From the NCBI RefSeq assembly GCF_900115595.1, contig NZ_FOXA01000006.1:62001-126000 (forward strand): 64,000 bases of DNA, read 5' to 3'. Under the pieces are notes generated by a model. The model was not told the DNA's origin and did not search any database. It saw only the letters and a program-made list of their open reading frames with translations. Both the position numbers and the translations under genes were made by a program. Positions 55,334 through 63,255 of the stretch are shown in pieces; within the stretch, counting starts at the first letter, position 1; the number at the start of each line of letters is the position of its first letter. The stretch is from Tranquillimonas alkanivorans. GTDB lineage: Bacteria > Pseudomonadota > Alphaproteobacteria > Rhodobacterales > Rhodobacteraceae.

Positions 55334-56224
55334 ATGGCGTACTACGTCCAACGTACGATCGAGTCTCCTTATGCGGGTGCTGGACAGATGAGGCAGGACG
55401 TCATTCGAAACAGCGGTCACGAGGCAGTGACCGCAGCCGTTCCGAAGGGAGCGGCGAGTCCGGATCGCGATCGGGCGCGGGCCAACGTTCTTCCGCAGGG
55501 CGGCGAGAGTGCGGACCCAACGCGAAAAAATAAGCGGACGGAGGGCGAGCTTTCGACCGCAATCCTGTCGTTCGAGAACCTGCACCTTCACGGTGAACTG
55601 TTCGTAAAGTTCCTCAAGGCCCGCCGCGAGGCCTTCATCGTAAAGAACGACTGGGACCTCAGCGAGGTCAGCGGAATGGAGTACGACCAGTACGATACGC
55701 CGGCCAGCCGGTGGATCGTCGTGCACCAGGACGGCGAGGTTCTCGCAGGAATCCGGCTGACGCCCAGCACCACCTACTGCGGCATCTACACCTACATGAT
55801 CCGCGACGCACAGCGCGGGTTGCTCGATTCGATCCCGCCGAACCTGCTCGACTTCGAAGCGCCGGTGGAACCAGACGTATGGGAATCGTCCCGCGTCTTC
55901 GTCGTCGGCGACGTGCCCGCCGCGCTTCGCATGCGCGTTCAGGCGATGATGATGCAGGGCATGATCGAAGCCGCGCGCCAAAGCGGCGGCCGCGTCATCC
56001 TTGGCCTCGTGCCCGCCGTCTGGTCGCGCTGGATCGGGCGGCTGAAGCTGCACGCGGTCCCCGCGGGGCCGGTCATCGACATCGACGGCTGGAAGACACA
56101 GGTCGCGATGATGACGCTGGACGCCACGGCCGAGGAGGCCGCGGCGATCGAGTCGCGCCTGCGCAGGCAGCCGGTGCCCGGCGCCGCCCGCGCTGCGGGA
56201 TCAAGGCACGATGCGCTGACCTAG
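55334..56224 (+). CDS. Acyl-homoserine-lactone synthase (LuxI family)
   Basis: Up to 296 residues. All key LuxI residues can be placed: R97, F101, W107, D118, D121, R141, E174 and R177, with spacing matching the EsaI/LasI numbering (R24, F28, W34, D45, D48, R69, E100, R103). It should make an N-acyl-homoserine lactone from S-adenosylmethionine and an acyl carrier. The N-terminus is about 73 residues longer than usual and rich in charged residues; ATG 55388 is an alternative start, and neither has a clear ribosome site. No luxR gene adjoins it in the window. Confidence 0.87.
   Translation: MAYYVQRTIESPYAGAGQMRQDVIRNSGHEAVTAAVPKGAASPDRDRARANVLPQGGESADPTRKNKRTEGELSTAILSFENLHLHGELFVKFLKARREAFIVKNDWDLSEVSGMEYDQYDTPASRWIVVHQDGEVLAGIRLTPSTTYCGIYTYMIRDAQRGLLDSIPPNLLDFEAPVEPDVWESSRVFVVGDVPAALRMRVQAMMMQGMIEAARQSGGRVILGLVPAVWSRWIGRLKLHAVPAGPVIDIDGWKTQVAMMTLDATAEEAAAIESRLRRQPVPGAARAAGSRHDALT
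55338..55357. promoter_or_regulatory. Lux-box-sized inverted repeat at the AHL synthase start
   Basis: CGTAC-N10-GTACG spans 20 bp and contains an inner TACGT-N3-ACGTA repeat. It overlaps the first annotated codons, so it makes sense as an operator if translation starts at 55388 or later. Confidence 0.4.
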
Positions 56225-56344
56225 GGGCGATGGCAGGCCAAGAATAATCAGCGACGGCGGGCTTAAGACTTCCGAACCGCAACAGAATGTGCTTTTACGC
56301 GCAAGATCTGGTCAACCAGCCCCTATTCGTGCGAATTGAGGCCC

Positions 56345-59191
56345 ATGTCGCTGTTTCTCATCGTCGCCCTCCCGTTCCTCGGTGCGCTGCTGCCCGGCAT
56401 CATGATCCAGGCCGGCCGCCGGACCTGTGCCATGGCCACCGGCAGCGTCACGCTGCTCGCCCTAATCGGACTTCTGGCCCACGCGCCCGCCGTGCTGCGG
56501 GGCGAGGTGATACAGGCCCGGGTCGAATGGCTTCCGGCTTTGGGGATGAACGCAAACTTCTTCCTAGATCCGCTCGGGATGCTGTTCGCGTTCCTGATCC
56601 TCGGGATCGGGCTGCTCATCATCATCTACGCGCGCTACTACCTCTCGCGCGAGGATTCGATGGGCGAGTTCTTCACCTACTTGCTGCTTTTCCAGGGGGC
56701 GATGGTGGGCATCGTCCTGAGCGACAATATCCTGCTTCTTCTGGTGTTCTGGGAGCTGACGTCGCTGTCTTCGTTCCTGCTGATCGGCTACTGGAAACAC
56801 ACGGCCGAGGGGCGGCAGGGTGCGCGCATGGCGCTGGCGGTGACCGGCATGGGCGGGCTGGCGATGATCGGCGGGATGCTGATCCTCGGCGACATCGCCG
56901 GCAGCTATAACATCTCAGACATCCTGCAGGCGCGTGACGCGATCCAGGCCTCGCCGCTCTACGTGCCGGCGCTGCTGCTTATCCTGCTGGGGGCGTTCAC
57001 CAAGTCGGCGCAATTCCCGTTCCACTTCTGGCTTCCGCATGCCATGGCCGCGCCGACGCCGGTCTCGGCCTATCTGCACAGCGCGACAATGGTGAAGGCG
57101 GGCCTGTTCCTCATGGCGCGGCTCTGGCCGGTGCTGTCGGGCACCGACTGGTGGTTCTACATCGTCGCGACGACCGGCCTTCTGACCATGGTGATCGCGG
57201 CGGTCATCGCGCTGTTCAAGGACGACCTGAAGGCGCTTCTGGCCTTCTCGACCGTCAGCCACCTGGGCCTGATCACCATGCTGCTGGGCTTCGGCACCGA
57301 ATTGGCCGCGGTCGCCGCCGTCTTCCACGTGATCAACCACGCCACGTTCAAGGCCGCGCTCTTCATGACCGCGGGCATCATCGACCACGAGGCGCACACA
57401 CGCGACATCAAGCGGCTGGGCGGCCTGCGCAAACTGATGCCGATCACCTTCGTGGTCGCGAGCATCGCCGCACTGTCGATGGCGGGCATCCCCTTCTTCA
57501 ACGGCTTCCTGTCGAAAGAGATGATGCTGGAAGAGGCGTCCCACACCACGTGGATCGACAATCCCTGGCTGGTCCCGGTGCTCGCCACCATCGGCGCGAT
57601 GTTCTCGGCCGCCTACGCCTTCCGCTACATCTTCCACGTCTTCGGCGGTCCGGAGCGTGACGACTACCCGTCGAAGCCGCACGACCCGAACTTCGGTATG
57701 TGGGCGCCCGCTGGCTTCCTGGTCATCCTCGTTCTCGTCATCGGCATCCTGCCCGCGCCGATCGAGCCCATCGTCTTCACCGTGGCCGAGGCCGTCATGG
57801 GCGCGCACGGCGACGTGCCGGAATATTATCACCTGGCGATCTGGCACGGCCTGACGCCCGCGCTCTACATGTCCATCATCGCCGTGGTCGGCGGTGCGAT
57901 CCTGCTCGCCCTGCACCGCCCACTGGACCGGGCCTGGCTCGCCGCGCCCCGGCCCGAGGCGAAGGCAATGTTCGACGCCGTCGTTGCCGCCGCCGCCCGC
58001 GCGGCCGGCGGCATCACGGGCAGGCTGCACGACGGCACCATGACGCGCTACGCCGCAATATTCGCGGTCACCACGCTCGCGCTCGGCACCCTCGCCTACT
58101 GGACCGGCTCCGTGGGGCCGGCGACGCGCGAGATGCACGCGCCCGCCATCGTACCGCTCGTCGGCTGGGCTTCGCTGCTCCTGGCGGCCGGGGGCTTGGT
58201 GATGTTCCACCGCCGCCGCCTCCTGGCGCTGGTGCTGATGGCGATCGTCGGCCTCGTCGTTTCGGTCGGCTTCAACTACCTCAGCGCGCCCGACCTCGCG
58301 CTCACGCAGATCTCGGTCGAGGTGGTGACGATCATCCTTCTTCTGCTCGCGCTGAACTTCCTGCCTAAGGAAACGCCGGTGGAAAGCTCATCCGCGCGGC
58401 GGACACGCGACGGCTTCATCGCCATCGTCGGCGGGCTTGGCGCAGGCGCGCTGTCGCTCGCCCTGATGATGCGCGACTTCGCGTTCCCGACGATCTCGGA
58501 CTACCACCTCGCGAACTCCTACAAGGGCGGCGGCGGCACCAACGTCGTCAACGTGATCCTCGTGGACTTCCGGGGCTTCGACACCTTCGGCGAGATCATC
58601 GTGCTGGGCATCGCCGCGCTGGTCATCTACGCGGCGACCGAGGCGCTGCTGTCCGGACCCGTCCGCGCGCGCCTTCTGGCTTGGAAGAGCGATCAGACCG
58701 ATGCCGGCGACGCGCATCCGCTGATGATGGTGGTGGCGACACGCCTGATGATGCCCGTCGTGCTGATGGTCGGCGTCTACATCTTCCTGCGCGGCCACAA
58801 CGAACCCGGCGGCGGCTTCATCGCCGGTCTCGTCGTCGCCATCGGCATCATCATGCAGTACATGGCCTCGGGCTTCGCCTGGGCAGACGCGCGGCAACGC
58901 TATCCCTATCACGGGATCATCGGCGCGGGCGTGCTGATCGCCGGGCTGACCGGCATCGGCGCCTGGTTCGCGGGCGAGCCGTTCCTGACCAGCGCCTTCG
59001 GCTACTTCCGCATCCCCCCGATGCAGGAGTTCGAACTGGCCACCGCCATGGCCTTCGACCTCGGCGTGTTCCTGGCCGTCGTGGGCGCGGTGCTGCTGTC
59101 GCTTGAAAGCTTCGCCCGCATCGCCCGCAAATCGGGCGAGACGGTGCCCGAATACGCAATGGACATCGATCCCTCGCGCGAGGAGGCGTGA
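56345..59191 (+). CDS. mrpA: Mrp/Pha cation:proton antiporter subunit A, fused A/B type
   Basis: A 948-residue membrane protein. The first ~640 residues are NuoL/MrpA-like with the complex I-type antiporter core (FWELTSLSSFLLIGYWKH, KSAQFPFHFWLPHAMAAPTPVSAYLHSATMVKAG). The C-terminal part adds DUF4040/MrpA-tail spans and then an MrpB domain (MVGVYIFLRGHNEPGGGFIAGLV). Separate mrpB is absent, as expected for a fusion (group 2 Mrp). ATG 56345 is preferred to TTG 56336. It exports Na+ (or K+) in exchange for protons. Confidence 0.93.
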   Translation: MSLFLIVALPFLGALLPGIMIQAGRRTCAMATGSVTLLALIGLLAHAPAVLRGEVIQARVEWLPALGMNANFFLDPLGMLFAFLILGIGLLIIIYARYYLSREDSMGEFFTYLLLFQGAMVGIVLSDNILLLLVFWELTSLSSFLLIGYWKHTAEGRQGARMALAVTGMGGLAMIGGMLILGDIAGSYNISDILQARDAIQASPLYVPALLLILLGAFTKSAQFPFHFWLPHAMAAPTPVSAYLHSATMVKAGLFLMARLWPVLSGTDWWFYIVATTGLLTMVIAAVIALFKDDLKALLAFSTVSHLGLITMLLGFGTELAAVAAVFHVINHATFKAALFMTAGIIDHEAHTRDIKRLGGLRKLMPITFVVASIAALSMAGIPFFNGFLSKEMMLEEASHTTWIDNPWLVPVLATIGAMFSAAYAFRYIFHVFGGPERDDYPSKPHDPNFGMWAPAGFLVILVLVIGILPAPIEPIVFTVAEAVMGAHGDVPEYYHLAIWHGLTPALYMSIIAVVGGAILLALHRPLDRAWLAAPRPEAKAMFDAVVAAAARAAGGITGRLHDGTMTRYAAIFAVTTLALGTLAYWTGSVGPATREMHAPAIVPLVGWASLLLAAGGLVMFHRRRLLALVLMAIVGLVVSVGFNYLSAPDLALTQISVEVVTIILLLLALNFLPKETPVESSSARRTRDGFIAIVGGLGAGALSLALMMRDFAFPTISDYHLANSYKGGGGTNVVNVILVDFRGFDTFGEIIVLGIAALVIYAATEALLSGPVRARLLAWKSDQTDAGDAHPLMMVVATRLMMPVVLMVGVYIFLRGHNEPGGGFIAGLVVAIGIIMQYMASGFAWADARQRYPYHGIIGAGVLIAGLTGIGAWFAGEPFLTSAFGYFRIPPMQEFELATAMAFDLGVFLAVVGAVLLSLESFARIARKSGETVPEYAMDIDPSREEA

Positions 59192-59192
59192 C

Positions 59193-59528
59193 ATGGAATT
59201 TCTCGTCGCCAGCGCCGTCGGCGTGCTGACGGCCGCCGGCCTGTATCTGACGCTGCGCAAACGGACATTCCCGGTGATCATCGGGCTGTCGCTTCTGTCC
59301 TACGCGGTGAACGTGTTCCTGTTCGCCTCGGGGCGGCTGGTGGTGAACCTGCCCCCGATCCTGTCGGACACGGCCGCGGGCTACACCGACCCGCTGCCCC
59401 AGGCGCTGGTGCTGACCGCGATCGTCATCTCGTTCGGGATGACGGCCGTTCTGGTGGTGATCGCGCTGGCCGCCTTCCTCAACGCCGACGACGACGCCGT
59501 CGATACGAAAGGAGACAGCGCCGGATGA
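59193..59528 (+). CDS. mrpC: Mrp antiporter subunit C
   Basis: A 111-residue, three-span NuoK-like subunit with the GLYLTLRKRTFPVIIGLSLLSYAVNVFLF and DPLPQALVLTAIVISFGMTA motifs. ATG 59193 follows AGGAGG, one base after the subunit A stop. Its last four bases overlap mrpD (ATGA). Confidence 0.93.
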   Translation: MEFLVASAVGVLTAAGLYLTLRKRTFPVIIGLSLLSYAVNVFLFASGRLVVNLPPILSDTAAGYTDPLPQALVLTAIVISFGMTAVLVVIALAAFLNADDDAVDTKGDSAG

Positions 59529-61057
59529 CCCACTGGACCATCGCGCCCATCGTCCTTCCGGCGATGCTGGCGGCGCTGATCACGCTCGCCGCCCGCAACC
59601 ACCCCGCCCTTCAGCGCGTCCTGTCCGTGGCGGGCACGGTGACGCTGTTCGTCATCGCCGTCGGGCTCGCCCTGCGCGCCTCGACCGGCGAAATCGCGGT
59701 CTACGAGCTGGGCGACTGGCCGGCGCCCTTCGGCATCGTGCTGGTGGCCGACCGGCTGTCGACCATGATGGTGCTTCTGACGGCGACGCTGGCGAACGCC
59801 GTGGTGCTGTACGCCATCGGAACCGGATGGGACACGCGCGGGCGACATTTCCACGCGCTGTTCCAGTTCCAGCTCATGGGCATCGTGGGCGCGTTCCTGA
59901 CCGGTGACGCCTTCAACCTGTTCGTTTTCTTCGAGGTGCTGCTGATCGCGTCCTACGGGCTGATGATCCACTCGGGCGGCACGGCGCGGCTGCGGGCGGG
60001 CATGCAGTACGTCGTCTACAACCTGCTGGGCTCGACCCTGTTTCTGTTCGCGCTTGGCACGATCTATGCGGTGACCGGCACGCTGAACATGGCCGACCTG
60101 GCCGAGCGGGTCGCCACCCTGCCCGAAGCCGACACGGCGCTGATCCGCGTGGGCGCCACGCTCCTCGCGCTTGTCTTCGCCGTAAAGGCAGCGGTTCTGC
60201 CGCTGCATTTCTGGCTGCCCGGCAGCTATGCCAACGCACCCGGCCCGGTTGCCGCGCTGTTCGCGATCATGACCAAAGTCGGCGCCTACGCCATGCTGCG
60301 GTTCTTCACGCTCGTCTTCCCGCCCGAGCTGGGCGCGACCGAGGGCATGTTCGGCGCCATCCTGCTGCCCGCTGCGCTGCTCACGCTCGCCATCGGGATG
60401 ATCGGCATCCTCGGCGCCAAGCGGCTCGACAGGCTGGCGGCCTATGCCGTCATCGGCTCCATGGGCACGCTGCTGATCGCGGTGGCAATCCTGACGCCAC
60501 AGGCGACGACGGCGGCGCTTTACTACATCATCCACTCGACCTTCGCCTCGGCCGTCCTGTTCCTGGTCGTCGACCTGGTCGTGCAGGGCCGCGGCGCGGC
60601 CGGCGCACGGATCGAGGCCGCGGCCCCCATCGCGCGCAACGGCCTTGTCGCGGCGATGTTCTTCACCGCCGCCATCGCACTCGCCGGGGTGCCGCCGCTG
60701 TCGGGCTTCGTCGGCAAGCTTCTGGTCATGGATGCCGCGCGCAGCTCCGACCCCGTCTGGACCATCTGGGCGACGATCCTCGTCACATCGCTCATCGCAC
60801 TGGTGGGCTTCGCGCGGGCGGGCAGCACCGTGTTCTGGAAGACCGCGCAGCTTGACACGGCCGAGGCCGATCCGGCCGGACCCGCCGGCTCGACCGTCCT
60901 GCCGCTGGTGTCGATCGGGGGCCTGCTGACGCTTCTGGTCGGCATCACGGTGCTGGCCGGCCCGCTGACGGAATACGTGGGCGAGACGACGCGGCAGCTC
61001 TATTCTCCGTCGCAGTATATCGACGCCGTGCTGACGACCGATGAGGTGGCGAAATGA
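59525..61057 (+). CDS. mrpD: Mrp antiporter subunit D
   Basis: A 510-residue NuoM/N-like antiporter subunit with about 14 spans. It has the FFEVLLIASYGLMIHSG segment with the key glutamate of the proton path and KAAVLPLHFWLPGSYANAPGPVAALFAIMTKVGAYA with the conserved lysine. ATGA overlaps at both ends couple it to mrpC and mrpE. Confidence 0.93.
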   Translation: MTHWTIAPIVLPAMLAALITLAARNHPALQRVLSVAGTVTLFVIAVGLALRASTGEIAVYELGDWPAPFGIVLVADRLSTMMVLLTATLANAVVLYAIGTGWDTRGRHFHALFQFQLMGIVGAFLTGDAFNLFVFFEVLLIASYGLMIHSGGTARLRAGMQYVVYNLLGSTLFLFALGTIYAVTGTLNMADLAERVATLPEADTALIRVGATLLALVFAVKAAVLPLHFWLPGSYANAPGPVAALFAIMTKVGAYAMLRFFTLVFPPELGATEGMFGAILLPAALLTLAIGMIGILGAKRLDRLAAYAVIGSMGTLLIAVAILTPQATTAALYYIIHSTFASAVLFLVVDLVVQGRGAAGARIEAAAPIARNGLVAAMFFTAAIALAGVPPLSGFVGKLLVMDAARSSDPVWTIWATILVTSLIALVGFARAGSTVFWKTAQLDTAEADPAGPAGSTVLPLVSIGGLLTLLVGITVLAGPLTEYVGETTRQLYSPSQYIDAVLTTDEVAK

Positions 61058-61545
61058 TCCGGCGCCTGCTTCCACATCCCTACCTGACGGCGCTGCTGAC
61101 GGCCGTCTGGATGGTCCTGCACAACAGCCTGTCGCTCGGGGCGTTCGTCGTCGGTCTGATCCTCGGCCTGTTGATCCCGGTCTTCACCGCCGCCTACTGG
61201 CCGAAGCGCCCGGCGCTGAAGAAGCCGCTGCGCATTCTCGAGTATGTCGGCATCCTGCTCTGGGACATCCTGGTCGCGAACATGGTGGTCGCCGCCACGA
61301 TCCTGTTCAAGAGCAACGCGAACATCCGCAGCACCTGGGTTGCCATCCCGCTCGACATCCGCACGCCCGAAGCGATCACCGCGCTCGCCTCGACCATCAC
61401 GCTCACGCCGGGCACCGTGTCGGCCGACCTGTCGAGCGAGGGCAGCACCCTGCTGGTCCACTGCCTCGACGCGGAAGACCCGGACGAGGTTCGCGACCAG
61501 ATCAAACAACGCTACGAGCGCCGCCTGAAGGAGATATTCGAATGA
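61054..61545 (+). CDS. mrpE: Mrp antiporter subunit E
   Basis: A 163-residue MnhE-family subunit: two N-terminal spans and a cytoplasmic domain with GTVSADLSSEGSTLLVHCLD. It overlaps mrpD and mrpF by four bases each. Required for complex assembly in characterised systems. Confidence 0.92.
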   Translation: MIRRLLPHPYLTALLTAVWMVLHNSLSLGAFVVGLILGLLIPVFTAAYWPKRPALKKPLRILEYVGILLWDILVANMVVAATILFKSNANIRSTWVAIPLDIRTPEAITALASTITLTPGTVSADLSSEGSTLLVHCLDAEDPDEVRDQIKQRYERRLKEIFE

Positions 61546-61811
61546 TCTTCTACGCCCTCCTCTTCGCGTATGTCTGCATCGCGCTGTCGCTGCTTCTGGC
61601 GCTCTGGCGCCTGATCAAGGGACCGAACACCATCGACCGGGTGCTCGCGCTGGACACGATGATCATCAACGGCATCGGCCTGATCGTCATCTACGGCGTC
61701 AGCACGGGTTCGAAGACGTATTTCGAGTCGGCGCTCATCATCGCGATGCTCGGCTTCGTCTCGACCGTCGCCTACGCCCGCTTCATCCTTCGCGGCAACA
61801 TCATCGAGTGA
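61542..61811 (+). CDS. mrpF: Mrp antiporter subunit F
   Basis: An 89-residue, three-span subunit with the family core KGPNTIDRVLALDTMIING. ATG 61542 overlaps the mrpE stop (ATGA); a longer frame from 61041 is only an overlap artefact. Confidence 0.92.
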   Translation: MIFYALLFAYVCIALSLLLALWRLIKGPNTIDRVLALDTMIINGIGLIVIYGVSTGSKTYFESALIIAMLGFVSTVAYARFILRGNIIE

Positions 61812-61818
61812 GGCTGCC

Positions 61819-62205
61819 ATGATCCTCGACATCCTCATCGCCGCGGCGCTCGTGATCGGCAGCGTCTTCACGCTGGTGGGATCTTACGGTCTCGTGAAGC
61901 TCGACCGCTGCATGGCGCGGTTGCACGCGCCGACCAAGGCCAGCACGCTTGGCGTCGGTGCCCTGCTCATCGCGTCGGTCCTGCACTTCTTCGCCACCGA
62001 AGACGGGTCCCTGCACGAGATCCTGATCCTCGCCTTCCTGTTCGTGACGGCCCCCCTGACGGCGCACTTCCTCGCCAAGTCGCACATCCACTGGAACACC
62101 GAGGAAGGCCGCCTGCCGGATCCGCCCGAAGGCGAAACGTGGGCCGTTCAAGCCCCCGCCGAATCGCCGCTCGAGGACGGTGACAGCACCAAGCGGCTGA
62201 TCTGA
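61819..62205 (+). CDS. mrpG: Mrp antiporter subunit G
   Basis: A 128-residue, three-span MnhG-family subunit with VGSYGLVKLDRCMARLHAPTKASTLGVGALL and LTAHFLAKSHIHW. The polar C-terminal tail is about 30 residues. Last gene of the mrp operon. The 185 bases after it (62206-62390) hold no gene I can support and probably the promoter of the receiver gene. Confidence 0.92.
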   Translation: MILDILIAAALVIGSVFTLVGSYGLVKLDRCMARLHAPTKASTLGVGALLIASVLHFFATEDGSLHEILILAFLFVTAPLTAHFLAKSHIHWNTEEGRLPDPPEGETWAVQAPAESPLEDGDSTKRLI

Positions 62206-62390
62206 TTCCCGGCAGGGCGGCGCATCGGCCACACCCATGCATTCGTGCAACCTCAGAAATGCGCAGGCGGGCTCCTGTACTTTTATGCACCTCGATTCCG
62301 TGTATGGGTGACGTCCGAGCAGCGGGAATGTCCGGCGCCAGCGCTTGCGTGCGGTGCGACGAGAGCCAGTGACGGGAGGATGGTCGACAG

Positions 62391-62792
62391 ATGACTCAGC
62401 TCAAGAGGATCCTTCACATCGACGACGACGACGACATCCGCGAAATCGTCGGCATCGCGCTGAGGGACGTCGGGGGGTTCGAATTGGCGCAGGGCTCGGC
62501 CGGGAAGGACGCCGCCGGCATCGCGCGCGACTTTCGGCCCGACCTGGTGATCCTCGACATGATGATGCCCCACATGGACGGTCGCGCCACGCTCGAGGCA
62601 CTGCGCGCCGAGCCGGGGCTCGAGGACGTGCCGGCCATCTTCATGACGGCCAAGACCGGCGGAGAAATTGACGGCGTGGCGGCGGATTCGGGCGCGATCG
62701 CTGTGATCACGAAACCGTTCGACGTGATGACCCTGTGCGACGAGGTGCAGGACGCTTGGAGCCGCTGCGGCGAAGCCCGCCGCGCCGGCTGA
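62391..62792 (+). CDS. Single-domain response regulator (receiver only)
   Basis: A 133-residue protein that is one receiver domain: acidic cluster IDDDDDI, phospho-acceptor D in VILDMMMP (residue ~58) and K in TKPFD (~106). With no output domain it should act by protein contact or as a phosphate shuttle, as in multistep relays. It faces the HPt gene in convergent orientation. Confidence 0.9.
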   Translation: MTQLKRILHIDDDDDIREIVGIALRDVGGFELAQGSAGKDAAGIARDFRPDLVILDMMMPHMDGRATLEALRAEPGLEDVPAIFMTAKTGGEIDGVAADSGAIAVITKPFDVMTLCDEVQDAWSRCGEARRAG

Positions 62793-62808
62793 GGCCGGGC
62801 TCGACGAA

Positions 62809-62839
62809 GAAGGCGCCGATCCGCTGGACCGACGCCTTC
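62809..62839. terminator. Possible terminator between convergent receiver and HPt genes
   Basis: GAAGGCG pairs with CGCCTTC across a 17-base loop that can fold further. It lies in the 73-bp convergent gap. The hairpin is weak and has no clear T-run. Confidence 0.35.
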
Positions 62840-62865
62840 CCGCGTCGCCGAGATGAGGGAAAACC

Positions 62866-63255
62866 TCAGGCGGACTGCTTAACGGCTTGGGTCGTCCGAA
62901 GTACCGTGGAGATGGCGCGGTTCAACACATCGACATGGCGCACGGCATCGGTCACGTCCGGCCCCGGGTCTTTTTCCGCAAGCATCCGGCCGAGGATCGA
63001 ATCGGTCCGCGCCGCGATGTTGCCGAGAGCCGGATAGCCCAGGGCTCCGGCTATGCCGGCGATCCGGTGCGCCTCTCCCTGAAGTTCCCGCAAATCAGAC
63101 GCTTCGGCCGAGCCGTCCCTGAGCCGGTGTAGCTGCGTCTCCATCCGCTCGCGCCCATCGGCGAGCCGCCGGATGAACTTGGGTCGCAGCAGGGCCGGCA
63201 GCTTCGACATCTCTGTTCCGTCCATCATGCCGCTCGCGTCGTTCTCAGCCAACAT
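62866..63255 (-). CDS. HPt domain phosphotransfer protein
   Basis: A 129-residue helical protein with one HPt domain. The phospho-accepting histidine is H63 in EAHRIAGIAGALGYPALG, which fits the HxxxG HPt pattern. ATG 63255 lies inside the end of the response regulator gene (11-bp overlap), so the two are co-translated. It should relay phosphate between a kinase receiver and a response regulator such as the proteins at 62391 and 63245. Confidence 0.85.
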   Translation of the reverse strand: MLAENDASGMMDGTEMSKLPALLRPKFIRRLADGRERMETQLHRLRDGSAEASDLRELQGEAHRIAGIAGALGYPALGNIAARTDSILGRMLAEKDPGPDVTDAVRHVDVLNRAISTVLRTTQAVKQSA

